Positions 1 through 10,570 of a stretch of DNA of 64,000 nt are shown piece after piece. Every line of letters begins with the position of its first letter. The stretch's first letter is position 1. The stretch is from Hepsetus odoe. Taxonomy: Eukaryota > Chordata > Actinopteri > Characiformes > Hepsetidae. A program made the position numbers and the translations under genes. The stretch covers positions 7,825,847-7,889,846 of the forward strand of contig CM029374.1 of NCBI GenBank assembly GCA_017165825.1, given 5' to 3'. The notes under the pieces were generated by a model that ran no database searches, was not told the DNA's origin, and saw only the letters and a list, made by a program, of their open reading frames with translations.

Positions 1-1318
1 TGATTGTGATGTCTGTTTTACTTCACTCCACCGTCTGTGTTTCTCTAAGCTTTATCAAACAGCCATGTGTTTGTTTGCAAATATGGGATTTCATGGGTCA
101 TCCTTTATCAGCCCTCTCTCCTGTCACCTCCAGTCTTCCTAGCATATTGTGCCATGTTTTCTTTCTTGGCTCCAGCAAGCTGGTTGCCTTGGCCAGTCCA
201 CCTTGGCTCTAGTGTGTGTGTGTTTGTTTGTGTGTGGATAGAGGGAGCCATCAGCCTCCTCTTTAAAAACATCGTCCTCTAACACTTAACCCAACCCCCC
301 CTCCTCCTCCCCCCCAAAATTCATTAGCTGCTTTTAGGGGAACGCCTCTGAGAACGTTTGAGCAACATGCACATTTTTGGAGCTGTTGGTTTATTTACAC
401 AAACAGCAGGGCTAACAATGTTATCACGAAGCTAACAGGCACACCAGGGAGCCATAATAGGCAGAGCAGCAGCTCTTTGCTGGCCCCCCTCTTCCTTTCT
501 CTGACACCGCTGAAGGTGTTAGCAATCGGCTCATCAGCGCATTTCTGCTGCGATCCTTTGGAACCTTCCGCAGCGCTGCAGGGAGGTGTCAAACTCAGCC
601 AAGCAGATCACCCTGTCCTTCCTCTCTAACACCACCACCACGCTGGGTTAAAAAGGACATGAGGCTGTGAACAAAACCACTTCATATTAGTGGCCAGGCT
701 CTGTCAAATACAGCAGCCTGCTAAATACATCCAAATCAGGTGAGAAGGTATACGCTAATCCATAATGCTGTATATCGTCTTTGTTCTGTTGCAGAACAAT
801 GAGCAAAAATAAATAATAAAGTGAATGAATAAATAAAAGGAAGCTAACAGAAGGACCCACTGGAGTGGAATGGTTGGGGGGGCAAGGATCGTAATCAGAG
901 GCCCCCCATCCTTTAGCTGCTTTCCAAGCTCTTGGACAGACTCCTCTAGCTGTTGCTTTGGGAAAACTTTTGAGACAAACTAGGCCGTCACCAAGCACTG
1001 AGAGGATTGCTGTGGACCAGAACAATCGCTTCTTCTCGCCGGAAGATGTAATCCATGTTTTTAACCATTTATCATTCTGTTTGTTCCTTTGTTTTGCAAT
1101 GAAAAGAGGTTGCCATCTTCTGCTTTGTCTCTGCAAAAGACAAACACAGACCAATCCTACTTGCAGTGACTGTGCAAAGCATGAGCCTCTTGTACAGTTA
1201 ATCCTTAAAATTCCATCGAAATAAAATTGCTAGGAAACATAAAAATGGCCACGATCATATAGTTCCATTATTATTTTCATAAAATAAAATTCAATTTTAA
1301 AATGTAGTCCATCAAACT
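1..1318. other. Unique spacer; possible conserved non-coding block at about 380-1160
   Basis: No coding gene is recognised. The block at 380-1160 is more balanced in base composition than the AT-rich DNA after it and contains no repeat family I recognise. A C-rich run lies at about 290-316 and a TG-rich patch at about 213-237. Minus-strand frames of 65 and 155 codons exist but show no protein-family signature. A conserved regulatory element is possible but is inference only. Confidence 0.3.
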
Positions 1319-1334
1319 GGAGCAAAAAATGTCC

Positions 1335-1400
1335 TTCCTTGTAAGGAAGATTTAGAAGGGAAACCCATCCTCCTCTGGTTGAAACCGGATAACAAAAGAA
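1335..1400. repeat. Short fragment of a dispersed fish repeat
   Basis: The string 'aacccatcctcctctggt' followed by a Gaaaccgg-type motif matches, with few differences, a segment at about 35380-35405 inside the larger dispersed repeat at 35.2-35.7 kb. Two occurrences in one window support a repeat relic. Its class is not known to me. Confidence 0.5.
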
Positions 1401-2177
1401 GCAGAATATTAGTAAAAAGATGAGTAATATCAAGGGTGAAGAAGAGTAAAAAATGTAAGGAAGGAAGGCTAGTGCAGCCTTTTGTGTGGAGTTGTGAGGT
1501 CTGTGGGGTTAGTCTGAAAAATTAATTAAAAGTTAAAAGCTTAAAGTAGCAGATTTTTTGACTTTGTGTGATTCAAACTAGCTTTGTATAGTTTTGGTAA
1601 GCAGGTAACCAGTGCACACAGGTGATCCATGATAGCTGTGTACACAGTGTAGGGCCAAAACTTCCCTTTATAATGAAAAATACGTAATGTTTCATCTTTG
1701 GCATTGTATAATTTGCTGTCATTGTATTGTATAATTTGCTAACATTGTATAATTTGCTGCTCACAAATGACTGACAATTTTGGACACCTATTGGACTACA
1801 AAAAGCACCACCGAAATGTTACGAAATACATAAGACATGGCTAACATGCCACTGTTCTTGTTTTTTGACATTTAACATGAAAATGAAAACCAGTATATTA
1901 GTGGTAGTAGGAGTTTCTTTTTTTATGCAAAATACTATTTATGCAAATAAAGATTAATGTTTGGATTTATTTACTCTCTGTGTGGAACATATGTAATAAG
2001 GCTATCTTTAATGCTAAAATGTTTTCATTTTCCTAATTTATGTTACCTGGATTAGATAAAAAGATAAAAGGTGTAAAATATCAGCTATGTACACTGACAA
2101 CTGATAGTTTATAATACAGATATTTGAAGCTTATTCTGTATGAATGGTATTTTGTACATAGAAATAATTCATGTTCA
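1401..2177. other. AT-rich unique spacer
   Basis: AT-rich DNA with many poly-A and poly-T tracts and no reading frame of interest. It includes a small three-copy direct repeat, listed separately. Nothing else can be supported. Confidence 0.6.
1702..1758 (+). repeat. Three copies of a 16-bp unit
   Basis: The unit (c/t)attgtataatttgct occurs at 1702-1717, 1725-1740 and 1743-1758, separated by 7 and 2 bases. The copies are identical apart from the first base. This is a small local duplication. Confidence 0.85.
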
Positions 2178-2179
2178 TG

Positions 2180-2220
2180 TGAAAGTGACTATTGTCATTG
2201 CAAGGTCACAGCACAGCACT
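2180..2220 (-). repeat. Tail fragment of family-B tRNA-derived SINE
   Basis: The segment carries the family-B tail (gaaagtgac, ttgtcattgcaaggtcacag, cacagca) found in fuller copies at 32071-32308 and 45486-45744. The tRNA-like head is absent. Either the insertion was truncated or the rest was lost. Confidence 0.75.
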
Positions 2221-2545
2221 AGCTGCAACTAGTAATTTCTGTAGTAGAGAAGGGGTTCTCAGATATTCTGCTCTGTTTAAAATATTGGAATGAGTTCTTA
2301 GTTATTGATAGATTAGTTCTTGCATCTAAATATCTAAATATGTTAATTTGACTTTTTTTTTTGTAATGAATTCAGTTTAATATGCTATGGCATTGATTCT
2401 CTTGCACAATTACTTACTTGAGCACTATGCATCCAAAATTGTACAGAAATTAGTTGTCTAATTAGCAAACCAGACAACTTTCAGGTACAATAAAACATTG
2501 CATAAGGCTAAGGTCAAGGTGCTGAGAGTTCACTAAAGATGTCAG

Positions 2546-2612
2546 CATTTCAGAGAAATCAGTTACGCTTTTCCACAGCACATGTAGCTGTGGAACTGCA
2601 TTCTCTGAAATG
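2546..2612. other. 67-nt stem-loop (12-bp outer stem, 8-bp inner stem)
   Basis: Outer arms catttcagagaa (2546-2557) and ttctctgaaatg (2601-2612) are perfect reverse complements. Inner arms ttccacag and ctgtggaa flank a 9-nt loop, cacatgtag. Between the two stems the left arm has extra unpaired bases. The size resembles a pre-miRNA hairpin, but no known miRNA seed is recognised. It could also be a MITE remnant. Confidence 0.6.
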
Positions 2613-2849
2613 ATTTCAGAGAACCATTAAAAACCTTCTGAATGAATGAGAGGGATGTTTTTGATCCAGACATAATCATCTTACATAGTGCCTGACCTCA
2701 GTAACTTGTGGCTGAATGAAAAGTCCACACTGCATTGTTCCAATACCTGCTTTAGAGTATGGCTCTTACTGTCCCCGTCACTGTTCCCAGGGCACTGCAT
2801 ATGGCTGTTAGCTAGAAAATTAGTTAATGTTTACACCTGATCATATATA

Positions 2850-3601
2850 CAGTACTGTGCAAAAGTTTTAGGCAGGTGTGAAAAAATGCTATAAACAAAG
2901 AATGCTTTCAGAAATATAAATAATGATTGTTTATTTTTATCAATTTACAAAATGCAAAGTGAGCGAACAAAAGAAAAATCTAAATCAAATCAATATTTGG
3001 TGTTACTACCTTTTGCCTTCAAACCAGCATCAATTCTTATAGGTACATTTACATTTACGGCATTTAGCAGATGCTTTTATCCAGAGCGACTTCCATGTCC
3101 TAGTTACAGGGACCCTGGAGCAATTCAGGGTTAAGGGTCTTGCTCAGGGACCCAGTGGTGGTAGTGCCAGAGGTGGGATTAGAACCTGGGACCTCTCCAT
3201 AGGTCCATAGGCGAGTATCCTACCACTAGACCACCACCACCCCAGTGGTGGTACACTTGCACAAAGTCAGGGATTTTGTAGGATTATAGTCAGATGTATG
3301 ATCAACCATTTTTACCAAACAGGTGCTTATGATCATCAATGTCACATGTAGGTTGAAACACAGTCATGTTTGGAACAACCTACCAGCCGTGTTCCTTCAA
3401 AAACTGTGCAAGTGTACCTAGAAGAATTGATGCTGTTTTGAAGGCAAAGGGTGGTCACACCAAATATTGATTTGATTTAGAGTTTTCTTTTGTTAATTCA
3501 CTGCATTTTGTTGATTGATGAAAATAAATTAACACCATTTTTGAAAGCATTCTTTGTTTACAGTATTTTTCCACACCTGCCTAAAACTTTTGCACAGTAC
3601 T
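2850..3601. mobile_element. Tc1-derived fold-back (MITE-like) element, copy 1, with nested SINE
   Basis: The left terminus cagtactgtgcaaaag follows TA, and the inverted form cttttgcacagtac ends the element. The arms are long: sequence next to the left terminus recurs inverted next to the right terminus (for example aaagaatgctttcagaaata against its complement near 3545-3560). Both arms contain a stretch that in the 48-kb relative belongs to the transposase C-terminal coding region. No intact transposase is present. A family-A SINE (3048-3249) interrupts the left arm. Related copies lie at 48040-48482 and 62469-62944. Confidence 0.85.
3048..3249 (-). mobile_element. Family-A tRNA-derived SINE nested in Tc1 fold-back element
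   Basis: On the minus strand a tRNA-like head (box A-like tagtggtaggat, box B-like ggttctaatccc) is followed by the 'cttaaccctgaattgctcc' body and a tail whose complement reads cggcatttagcagatgc. The flanks share ggtaca (3042-3047 and 3250-3255). The related copy at 62.6 kb reads straight through this site (ataggtacaattgcacaaag) with no insert, so the insertion point is well defined. Such SINEs are transcribed by RNA polymerase III and mobilised by LINE proteins. Confidence 0.9.
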
Positions 3602-4199
3602 ATATATATAACATAAATATATATATACGACCAGATGATGTTCCTCACACCACTGTCCTCTCTTCTGCAATCTTGTATATATACATAATGATGGGGTTTG
3701 GCTGGTAGTGAAGAGGTGGTAGGGGTCTCTTAAAAAGTTTTGTACTGAATGAGGGCGTGCTTCAGCTTCTCCACAATCTAATCAGACAAAAAAAAAAAAA
3801 CAGTAAACAACTAATTGTTCATACCAACTGAATTACTATACCAGGAGTCTTTTATAATACTCCTACTACTGCTATTTATTATATTTTTTCATTTAAGAAT
3901 GCTTTGAGAGCGTGATATTGTCATTAAATTGTTTTTCATTGTTACTTCATATCAGTGTGCAACAGATGAGATTTCCATTGGATCAATATTGTTTTTCTAA
4001 TTCTGACTGCAACTTTTATTTTCCCTTTGGTTAATAATATATACAACGATAATTAATTTGACATATAATATAGACTTAAAAATGGTGTGACTGTGGCAAG
4101 TGCACTTACAAAATGCCATAACTACACTGTTGCTCATCTTTCATCCTTTGCTTTTTAATAGCAATTACCTTACCATCTCACCTCCATGAGGTTCCAAAT
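3602..4199. other. AT-rich unique spacer
   Basis: Contains a short TA tract at the element boundary, A12-13 near 3787 and AT-rich sequence. No gene, known repeat or RNA is seen. Confidence 0.6.
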
Positions 4200-4700
4200 T
4201 TTTTTCAGACTTCATACTTTTTGGTGTGGCCTTTCCTCCACCTCTGTTGCACATCCTTCAAGTGGCTCCTATTGATGTTTCATCTTTGATATCCTTTACC
4301 AGACTCCTGGGGGCCATGGTGCTTAGGGGGACTCCTGTGGCTAGCAGAGGGTGGTGCCCCCACCGAAGAGCTGAAGGTCTTCAGGGTCCCAATGGTGCAG
4401 ATCGAGGTGAGTCTTGAGTGGCCACTTGGTGCGTTCAGTGGTGGCCGCTGTGGGCTGCAGGGCTTTTGAAGCAAGAGATCTTAAGGATATGAAACAAAAG
4501 CGTGGATGGATTGAACTTCATCTGCCTACAGGGGAGGGAATGCAGCAGACTGGGGGTAGGGCTTTTGGGGGGAAGTGGGGAGGGTTGAGGTGCTTGGTTA
4601 CTGGTGAGCCAGAAGAAAGGAGCCTTTAATCCGAGCATGTCTTGTAAGGTCAGGCAAAGTTCGTTTGTATGAGCAAAGGTCATGCCAAAGGTTGTGCTGA
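4200..4700. other. G-rich unidentified block
   Basis: A sharp compositional change from AT-rich flanks to G-rich sequence. The run cluster at about 4550-4590 (gggggtaggg, ggggggaagtggggaggg) could form a G-quadruplex on the plus strand. Both strands have short open frames (63-82 codons), but none resembles a protein family known to me. It may be an old unrecognised repeat or a regulatory patch. Confidence 0.4.
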
Positions 4701-5564
4701 TTTATTTAGTGCCACATAGGGCAAACATTTTCACCTGTGCTACTCTTTCTTCTACTGAGCAGGGCAAAAAATAAATAAATAAAAAGAGAGCAAAAATAGA
4801 GAGAGGGACTTTTGAAAAAGTTGGTGTTCCAACTTTTGTATCATATTGAAAGGGTTGATACCATGTACAAAGGAGATATATTAATATATGTACATTCCGG
4901 TCACTGCCCTTAAACCTTATAGTAAAGGCTATTTACCTTTTAGAGTTTCCAGCATAAATGTAACAAAAAGTAAAATTATAAAGTCCAAGAGTGGAAATTG
5001 AACACAAGTATGGATGACAGGCCACTTAAAACTTGAATTAAAAAGTGGGTGGTTCTCCCTTTTGGATGGACTATTAACCCTTCAGTGAAGACATATTGCC
5101 AGTAGCCATGTGACCTACACACCTCCGTCTGTCTCATAGGAGACACTACACAATCAGGAATCAGTACCACAATCACCAAAAAAGAGAGAAGCATGAGAGA
5201 AATTATTTAAAAATATAACTGTCTATTTATCTATTTGTAATTGTATAACACGTCATCAGTCTGCTGTCATTGTGATTCTGCACCCTATAGACAAGTGGGC
5301 AAACATTCAGCAGTACAAGGCATGAAAATTGGATGATTATTTGTTCATCATTTTGATAGCACATACACATAATTCTTTTGTAATTCAATCATTGGACCTA
5401 CTATTATGGACTGCCCAGTGCCTCCTTCAACATTCTGCTAGTTAAAAGGGGTGGTGGTGGGCAGGGGGTGATGGGCGGTTAAAAGACATCCTGGGTTTTT
5501 CCCCTCTGTGAGGGCTCTGTTAAGGAGAGTGCCTGAGGCCCTTGCTAACAGAAGGAGAGAAGGA
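4701..5564. other. AT-rich spacer
   Basis: No gene or recognised repeat. A short aaataaataaat run lies near 4769. A G-rich patch lies at about 5446-5480. Confidence 0.55.
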
Positions 5565-5591
5565 GAAAGAGAGAGAGAGAGAGAGAGAGAG
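5565..5591 (+). repeat. (GA)n microsatellite
   Basis: Uninterrupted GA dinucleotides follow a purine-rich lead-in (gaaggagagaaggagaaa). Confidence 0.95.
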
Positions 5592-6478
5592 CTTGTCTCT
5601 GTCATTGGCAGGCCAAGCTCTTCTGCTTATGGGCCCTCACCAGCATGCTGTCCTCTCCGACCTTGGTGATCCTCACTGGAGAACGAGGGAGAGAGCAAGA
5701 GAGAATGCAGATATAGCCACAAGCTCCTATTCTGTTGGCCTGTCTGGTCTCAGCCCTCAGCCCCAGGGCCAACCTTCTGCTGGCCCTTCTGCATGTCTCC
5801 TCCAGTCCCCTCACCCAGGGTTTTGATACATATGTTCTGAAGGTGGCGGCCGCAGTGACTCGGACATTGTGGCAGATGGTGGACCTTCAGGCCTCTACTG
5901 GTTGGGCTGGTGTTCATTTCCGAACTTTTTTCTGCTTGAATGTTTTAGATGAAGACTCAGCAGTGCAGAAGACCTTCTTCTGCTGCATGAGAGAAATAAG
6001 GGAGGGGGGAGTAGCAGGAAGCAAGACTGGTGGCTTGCCGAGAAAAAAAAAAATTGAAGCAGACTCTGAAATGCCCTCAGTGCAACAATGGCCATCTGTA
6101 GATAAACCCCTTTTAATGTAACTATTTACTAATCTTTCCCCTTGTTGGTTAAACATGCATTTGAGATTTTTTTCAGCAGGGCTTTTTATTGTCCTTGTCT
6201 AAGTGATTTTATCTCTGAAATTGGCCTGATGATTTTGAATTAGATTCCCTCTCACAGTGAAAGTCACTTGCAAAGCCAAGTACTTTTGGGCAACTGGGCC
6301 CAAAATAAGTTTTTGACAAAGTATAATTGAACGCAGGCAAGGTGAAGCATGGAGGAGGAGAAATGAGCAAGCAAGGGATGGGGGGAGTTTGGGGGATGAG
6401 CATTGTCTGTCCTTGAGATGGATCTCCTCCTTTTCCCTTAGGGTCCTGCTATTTCCCTGCTCGTCCTCTGTACTTTGG

Positions 6479-6481
<3 letters not shown>
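5592..6481. other. Unique mixed-composition block, no recognised gene
   Basis: Balanced composition with a 128-codon plus-strand frame (5735-6121). That frame has no recognisable domain, contains a simple poly-A-derived run and lacks exon features I can support. A regulatory or conserved non-coding role is possible but not shown. Confidence 0.35.

Positions 6482-6516
<35 letters not shown>
6482..6516 (+). repeat. (CA)n microsatellite, about 17 units
   Basis: Perfect CA repeat between ggcag and ttgcag. The overlapping TH and CV poly-dipeptide frames are translations of this repeat. Confidence 0.98.
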
Positions 6517-6521
<5 letters not shown>

Positions 6522-6975
6522 GACAATAAGTGAGCCTCCTCAAGATGCTTGCAGGTATAGGCCAGCTGCCACTTCATCCAAATCGAGCACGTTGTCCAGT
6601 ACCTTGGCAGAGGGCACCTGGAGACTGGCACTTATCCCCGCCCATATTTTAATCCCTTGCTTCCTTAAAGCTGCATGGTGATGAACAAAATGGACAGATG
6701 GGGAGGCATCACTGCCCTGATGTTTGGATTCTAATTATATTAACACCAACCCTGCATGGATCCACGATGAATGTTTACTGTGTCGCCCATTTATAATTAT
6801 TTAGCCAACACCTGTTTTGAAGGGTGAAAAAAGACAGAACAGGTCATGGGCCAGGTGTGGAAAGCAATGAAAGTCACATATGTTGTGAGCTGTTTGAGGG
6901 CCAGGTGAGTGATGGTGTCATCACACAAGCCTTGCAAGCTAGACTTGAAATGAATTAATAAAATTCCTGTGCTGG
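6517..6975. other. Unique spacer
   Basis: No gene, RNA or known repeat is recognised. Mixed composition, rising in AT content after about 6720. Confidence 0.5.
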
Positions 6976-7158
6976 CACTCACACACTGTGAACAGTGTGC
7001 TGTGAATTTGTCATCTGCATTTAACCCATCCAAACACACCAGTAGTGAACACACGCAGCAAGAGCAGTGTTGAGGATGGTCCCTAGCTCAAGAGTACCTC
7101 AAACCCATAACCTTCCAATCATGATGGCAAGCACCTAACTATTAGGCCACCACTGCTT
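6976..7158 (-). mobile_element. Diverged family-B tRNA-derived SINE
   Basis: The order of motifs matches family B but with many substitutions: ctgcatttaaccca, a cacacgcagca-like stretch, tagctcaagagtacctca, cccataaccttcc and attaggccaccactgct. The tRNA-like head is at the right end on the minus strand. Divergence suggests an old insertion. Confidence 0.75.
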
Positions 7159-7249
7159 AATGAATCTCTCTCTGATTTTGCTATTTAACATGGCTGACAG
7201 CCATATACTTTGACACAATGGGTAATTTGCCATTGTTTTTCTATGATGT

Positions 7250-7471
7250 GAAAGTGACTTTTTGTTTATGTGAAATACGGCACAGCACACAGTGAGCCAC
7301 AATGAAATTCAACCTCTGCATTTCACCCATACACACCATGCAGGTTTGTTTAAAGCAGTATTGGGGACGGTACCTTGCTCAAGGGTACCTCAGGGCAGTC
7401 TACTGGTCTAGGAATCAAACTCATGAACTTACAATCTTGGGGCCAACTCCCTAACCACTAGGCCTGCAGCT
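7250..7471 (-). mobile_element. Family-B tRNA-derived SINE
   Basis: The tail gaaagtgac begins at the left. The body (cctctgcatttcaccca, accttgctcaagggtacctc) and the tRNA-like head (ggccaactccctaaccacta) follow, reading 5'-to-3' on the minus strand. It lies about 90 bp from the preceding diverged copy in the same orientation. Confidence 0.85.
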
Positions 7472-7489
7472 GGCAACTGGAGGAGGGCA

Positions 7490-9800
7490 ACCTTGCAACC
7501 ATTATGCTGCTATGGGTGCCGCTGGATGTAGCACACTGTCAAAAATGCTTTGCCATGCTTTGTGATTCATGGAGTGGGCCTTGGCTTGAACAAGGTCAAG
7601 GTGATGAGGCTTTAGGTTATCCTGAATTTGTTTTATCCACGTCTTCTTTGGGGCGTTGCATTGGCCAGTGCTGCCAAAGGAGTTGGTGTGGTAGTCGACC
7701 ATTCTGCAGAGGTGCCCGTTCTGCAGACGTGGCCAAACTAACCATTCTCAACCATTGGTTGGTGCTAGCATTGCTCTAGGATTGTGTCATTTGAGAGAGG
7801 GCCACGAAATGAGACTCAAAGAATCTGGCGCAGAAATTGCATTTGGAATACCTCAAGCTTGTTCAGGTCTTGTTTTAAAAGAGTCCAGGTTTCTGAACCA
7901 TAGAGGAGGATAGGCAGGGTCAGGCAGACCTTGGTCTGCAGAGAGATGTTTTGGCTTCTTCCAAAGACGCCACAGGAGGGAGGGAAGTGAACGCTGCGGC
8001 TGCAAGGCAATTCTGGTGTGGACTTCTGGCACGATCTTCACCTGGACCAACAAACTAAAGTACTTGAATTCTTTCACATGTTCAATTTTGTCTTCAAGGT
8101 GGACAGCAGCTAGCGAGCCATTCGTAGTCAGCACTTTTGTTTTCTCTGCACAGACCTTGAGGTCATAAGGCTGGGCAATGTGGGTGGTGTCATACAGGAT
8201 ATTATTGGCAAATAAAAGGTCATCAGGAACTGGTTGTCAGCAAACTGCGCTCCTCTATGGCCCTCGAAGGCCTTCCACGTGATGGTGTCAGGATTGGGCA
8301 GACCACATCACCCTGGTGGATGCTGGTCTTGATGGTGAATTCCTTTGAGAGTTCGCTCTGGATGTGTATCAGGCCAGACAAGCCATTGTAGGCCGATTTC
8401 AGAAGTGTGAAGATCTTCTGAGGTTTGTGTTCGATATCCAGCATCCTCCACAGGGTGGCCCAGTTTGCATAGTCAAAGGCGGACTTGAAATCAATATAGA
8501 CCACAACCATCCGCTGTCCACATTGGATTTGTTCTTCCATAAGCTGCAGGATGGTGATGATTTGGCCTTGGCTTCAGTCATTGGAGCATTCGCAGAGTTG
8601 ATTGCCGGCAGTTTTTAGCACGGATCATGAATGTAAAATTCGTTGAAAAATTCAATCCAGAGCTGCAGTTGCTCCGTTGGCGATCGCACAAAAGAGCCAT
8701 CAGCCTTTCTGATGTTGCCATTAGTCGACTTCATCTTTCCACTAAGTCCTTGCAGGGTGCTGTAGAATTATGATATTTATACTTCAATGCCGCTTGTTTG
8801 AGGTCTGCTGTCACTTCCAGTACTCTTCTCTTTCTACTGTCATCTTCTGACAAGCTTTTCAATTCAGTTGCCGATACTGCTGGAAATTGACAAGTCAGCA
8901 CATAGTCCAAGATTGCCAAATCCTGTCTTGCCAGGTTTCGCCATGACAATCGATGTTTCAGGGGATGCTGGAAGATAGTATTACCAAGTATAACCAAGTT
9001 GTTACTGGCAATGAGGGATGCAGAAGAGATGGACCCATTTATCACTGATCTCTCCATATCTAAATTTGCCTATGGTGGTCTCTCAACCAGATCTGGTTAT
9101 ACTGATGTGGGCGTTGAAGTCGCTAGCGATGATGATCTCTTCAGGCTGCAGGATCAAGTTCAACACATGTTGCAGCAGGTTGTAGAAGTCATCTTTAGCC
9201 AGGTCGGGGCTGGTCTCGGTTGGCAGATAGGTGGAATGATGTGTCTTGACAGTGGCATTGATGGTGAGGACCACCAGGCATTCGTAGATTGGTTGGAATG
9301 CAAGGATACTGTTCAAGGCTTGTTGGTTGACCATGAAGCCAAATCTGGCTTCATGCTTTTCATCACCAGAGTGTCATCTTTGTATTGGGTGGGTGGGTTG
9401 ATGATATTTGCTCCAGATGCAGTAAGTCACAGTTCTGATAGCGCTGCAATCACAATGTTGCATTTGGCAGGTTCTTGGGCAATGGTATCCTTCTACCCGA
9501 CATGGTGGCCAGTCCAGACATCCGGCGCAGCCACATTGATTTCACATTGATTGATTTTAGTGTGATGAGTCTTTTGCTTTGGCCAGTAGTCCACTTCTCG
9601 CCAGCACCCTGGGTCCCCGATGCTAGCACATCGGCTACCCCAGATGCAGTAGCATGAAAGATTGTAGCTGGTCCATAAATATCCTTGCGGTTTCATGTCT
9701 TTTTAACCCAGCCTCCTGATTCTAGCTACTTCAGCAGGGCAACCACCTCCTCCTTTTGCAGCCGGTCTCGGGATCGTCCTTGGCAGAGTTGCAATCTTTT
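7490..9800 (-). pseudogene. Decayed non-LTR retrotransposon (LINE) with endonuclease and reverse transcriptase
   Basis: On the minus strand the pieces are in the order expected for an AP-endonuclease LINE. The endonuclease start is near 9560-9400 (INVAAPDVWTGHHVG, then IAALSE in another frame) and IIASDFNAHISI is at about 9110. The endonuclease end is at about 8990-8880 (HRLSWRNLARQDLAILDYV). RT boxes are at 8540-8290 (YIDFKSAFD, then SIHQGDVVCPI). A DD box remains at about 8217-8228 but reads PDD rather than the usual F/YADD. The post-RT segment at 7950-7820 has LLYGSETWTLLKQDLNKLE, and the C-terminal end at 7700-7510 has KKTWIKQIQDNLK. Stops and frameshifts split it into at least six frames, so it is inactive. 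The clade (RTE-like or a relative) is uncertain. Confidence 0.9.
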
Positions 9801-10329
9801 TAATAGGCATATACATAAAATTACCATAGTTTTGTCAAATATGTTAGTGGCATATATGTTATGTGTAGATATATGTGTATATGTAAAATGTTCAATCAAA
9901 GTAAGATTAGTTTCCTGCAGATTTGATAATCAAGTAGATTACATTTATTAAAATACATTATTGTTCTTTTTGTTTCATTGCTTGTTTTTGTTTTAATGCC
10001 TGATTAATTATGACATATTACTTGCAGTGCATGCTCTTAATGCATATGTTTGAGTACCTGGGGTGATTTAGGGCCTGATTAAGATAGCAGAGGTCTTAAT
10101 AATGTGGTGGTCTCAGCTAATGATTTTACTTATGCATGATTCAGCACCTAAATTTTGTTTCGAAAAGACCTTGCCAATGCACAAATCCAATACAGACAAC
10201 TCATTGTTGTTGGTGACTATCTTGAGTAAAAGTAGATTAGCATAATAAACTGTATATGGATGTGCATAAAAAGTAAGTATTTGATTTTGCTTTAAAACTG
10301 CCATTATTGGCGCCTCTCATGTTGAGTTA
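9801..10329. other. AT-rich spacer
   Basis: Rich in TA motifs and taatta and atgcatat strings. No gene or repeat is recognised. Confidence 0.5.
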
Positions 10330-10570
10330 TCGACAAGATTTTTGTCAGCCCTGAGAAAGCTCGTGGGGAGCAAACCTCTCGACTCTTTTTCAGTTGGGTC
10401 TCTCTGTCGCACGCGTGCACTCTCTCTGAAAGGTCAGGGCCCTGAGTGGGTCTGTTTGAAGCATGCTCTTTCACACCACGTAGGTGGGGTGAACTCTGCA
10501 GGATGAGGGAGTGCTCCTGCTCCCCTGGCTATCAGCCCTGACAGCCCCCGCAAAGCCCGAGCAGGGTAAT
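10330..10570. other. Isolated GC-richer patch, candidate regulatory block
   Basis: GC-richer DNA with several CpGs (gcacgcgtgc at about 10410) surrounded by strongly AT-rich sequence. No coding signature or recognised repeat is present. A conserved regulatory element is a reasonable but untested reading. Confidence 0.3.

Noticed and set aside
5735..6121. 128-codon open frame
   Set aside because: No recognisable domain, lysine run from poly-A, competing open frames on the other strand and no exon signals that I can support.
8999..9550. 183-codon plus-strand frame
   Set aside because: It is the antisense shadow of the decayed minus-strand LINE endonuclease region.
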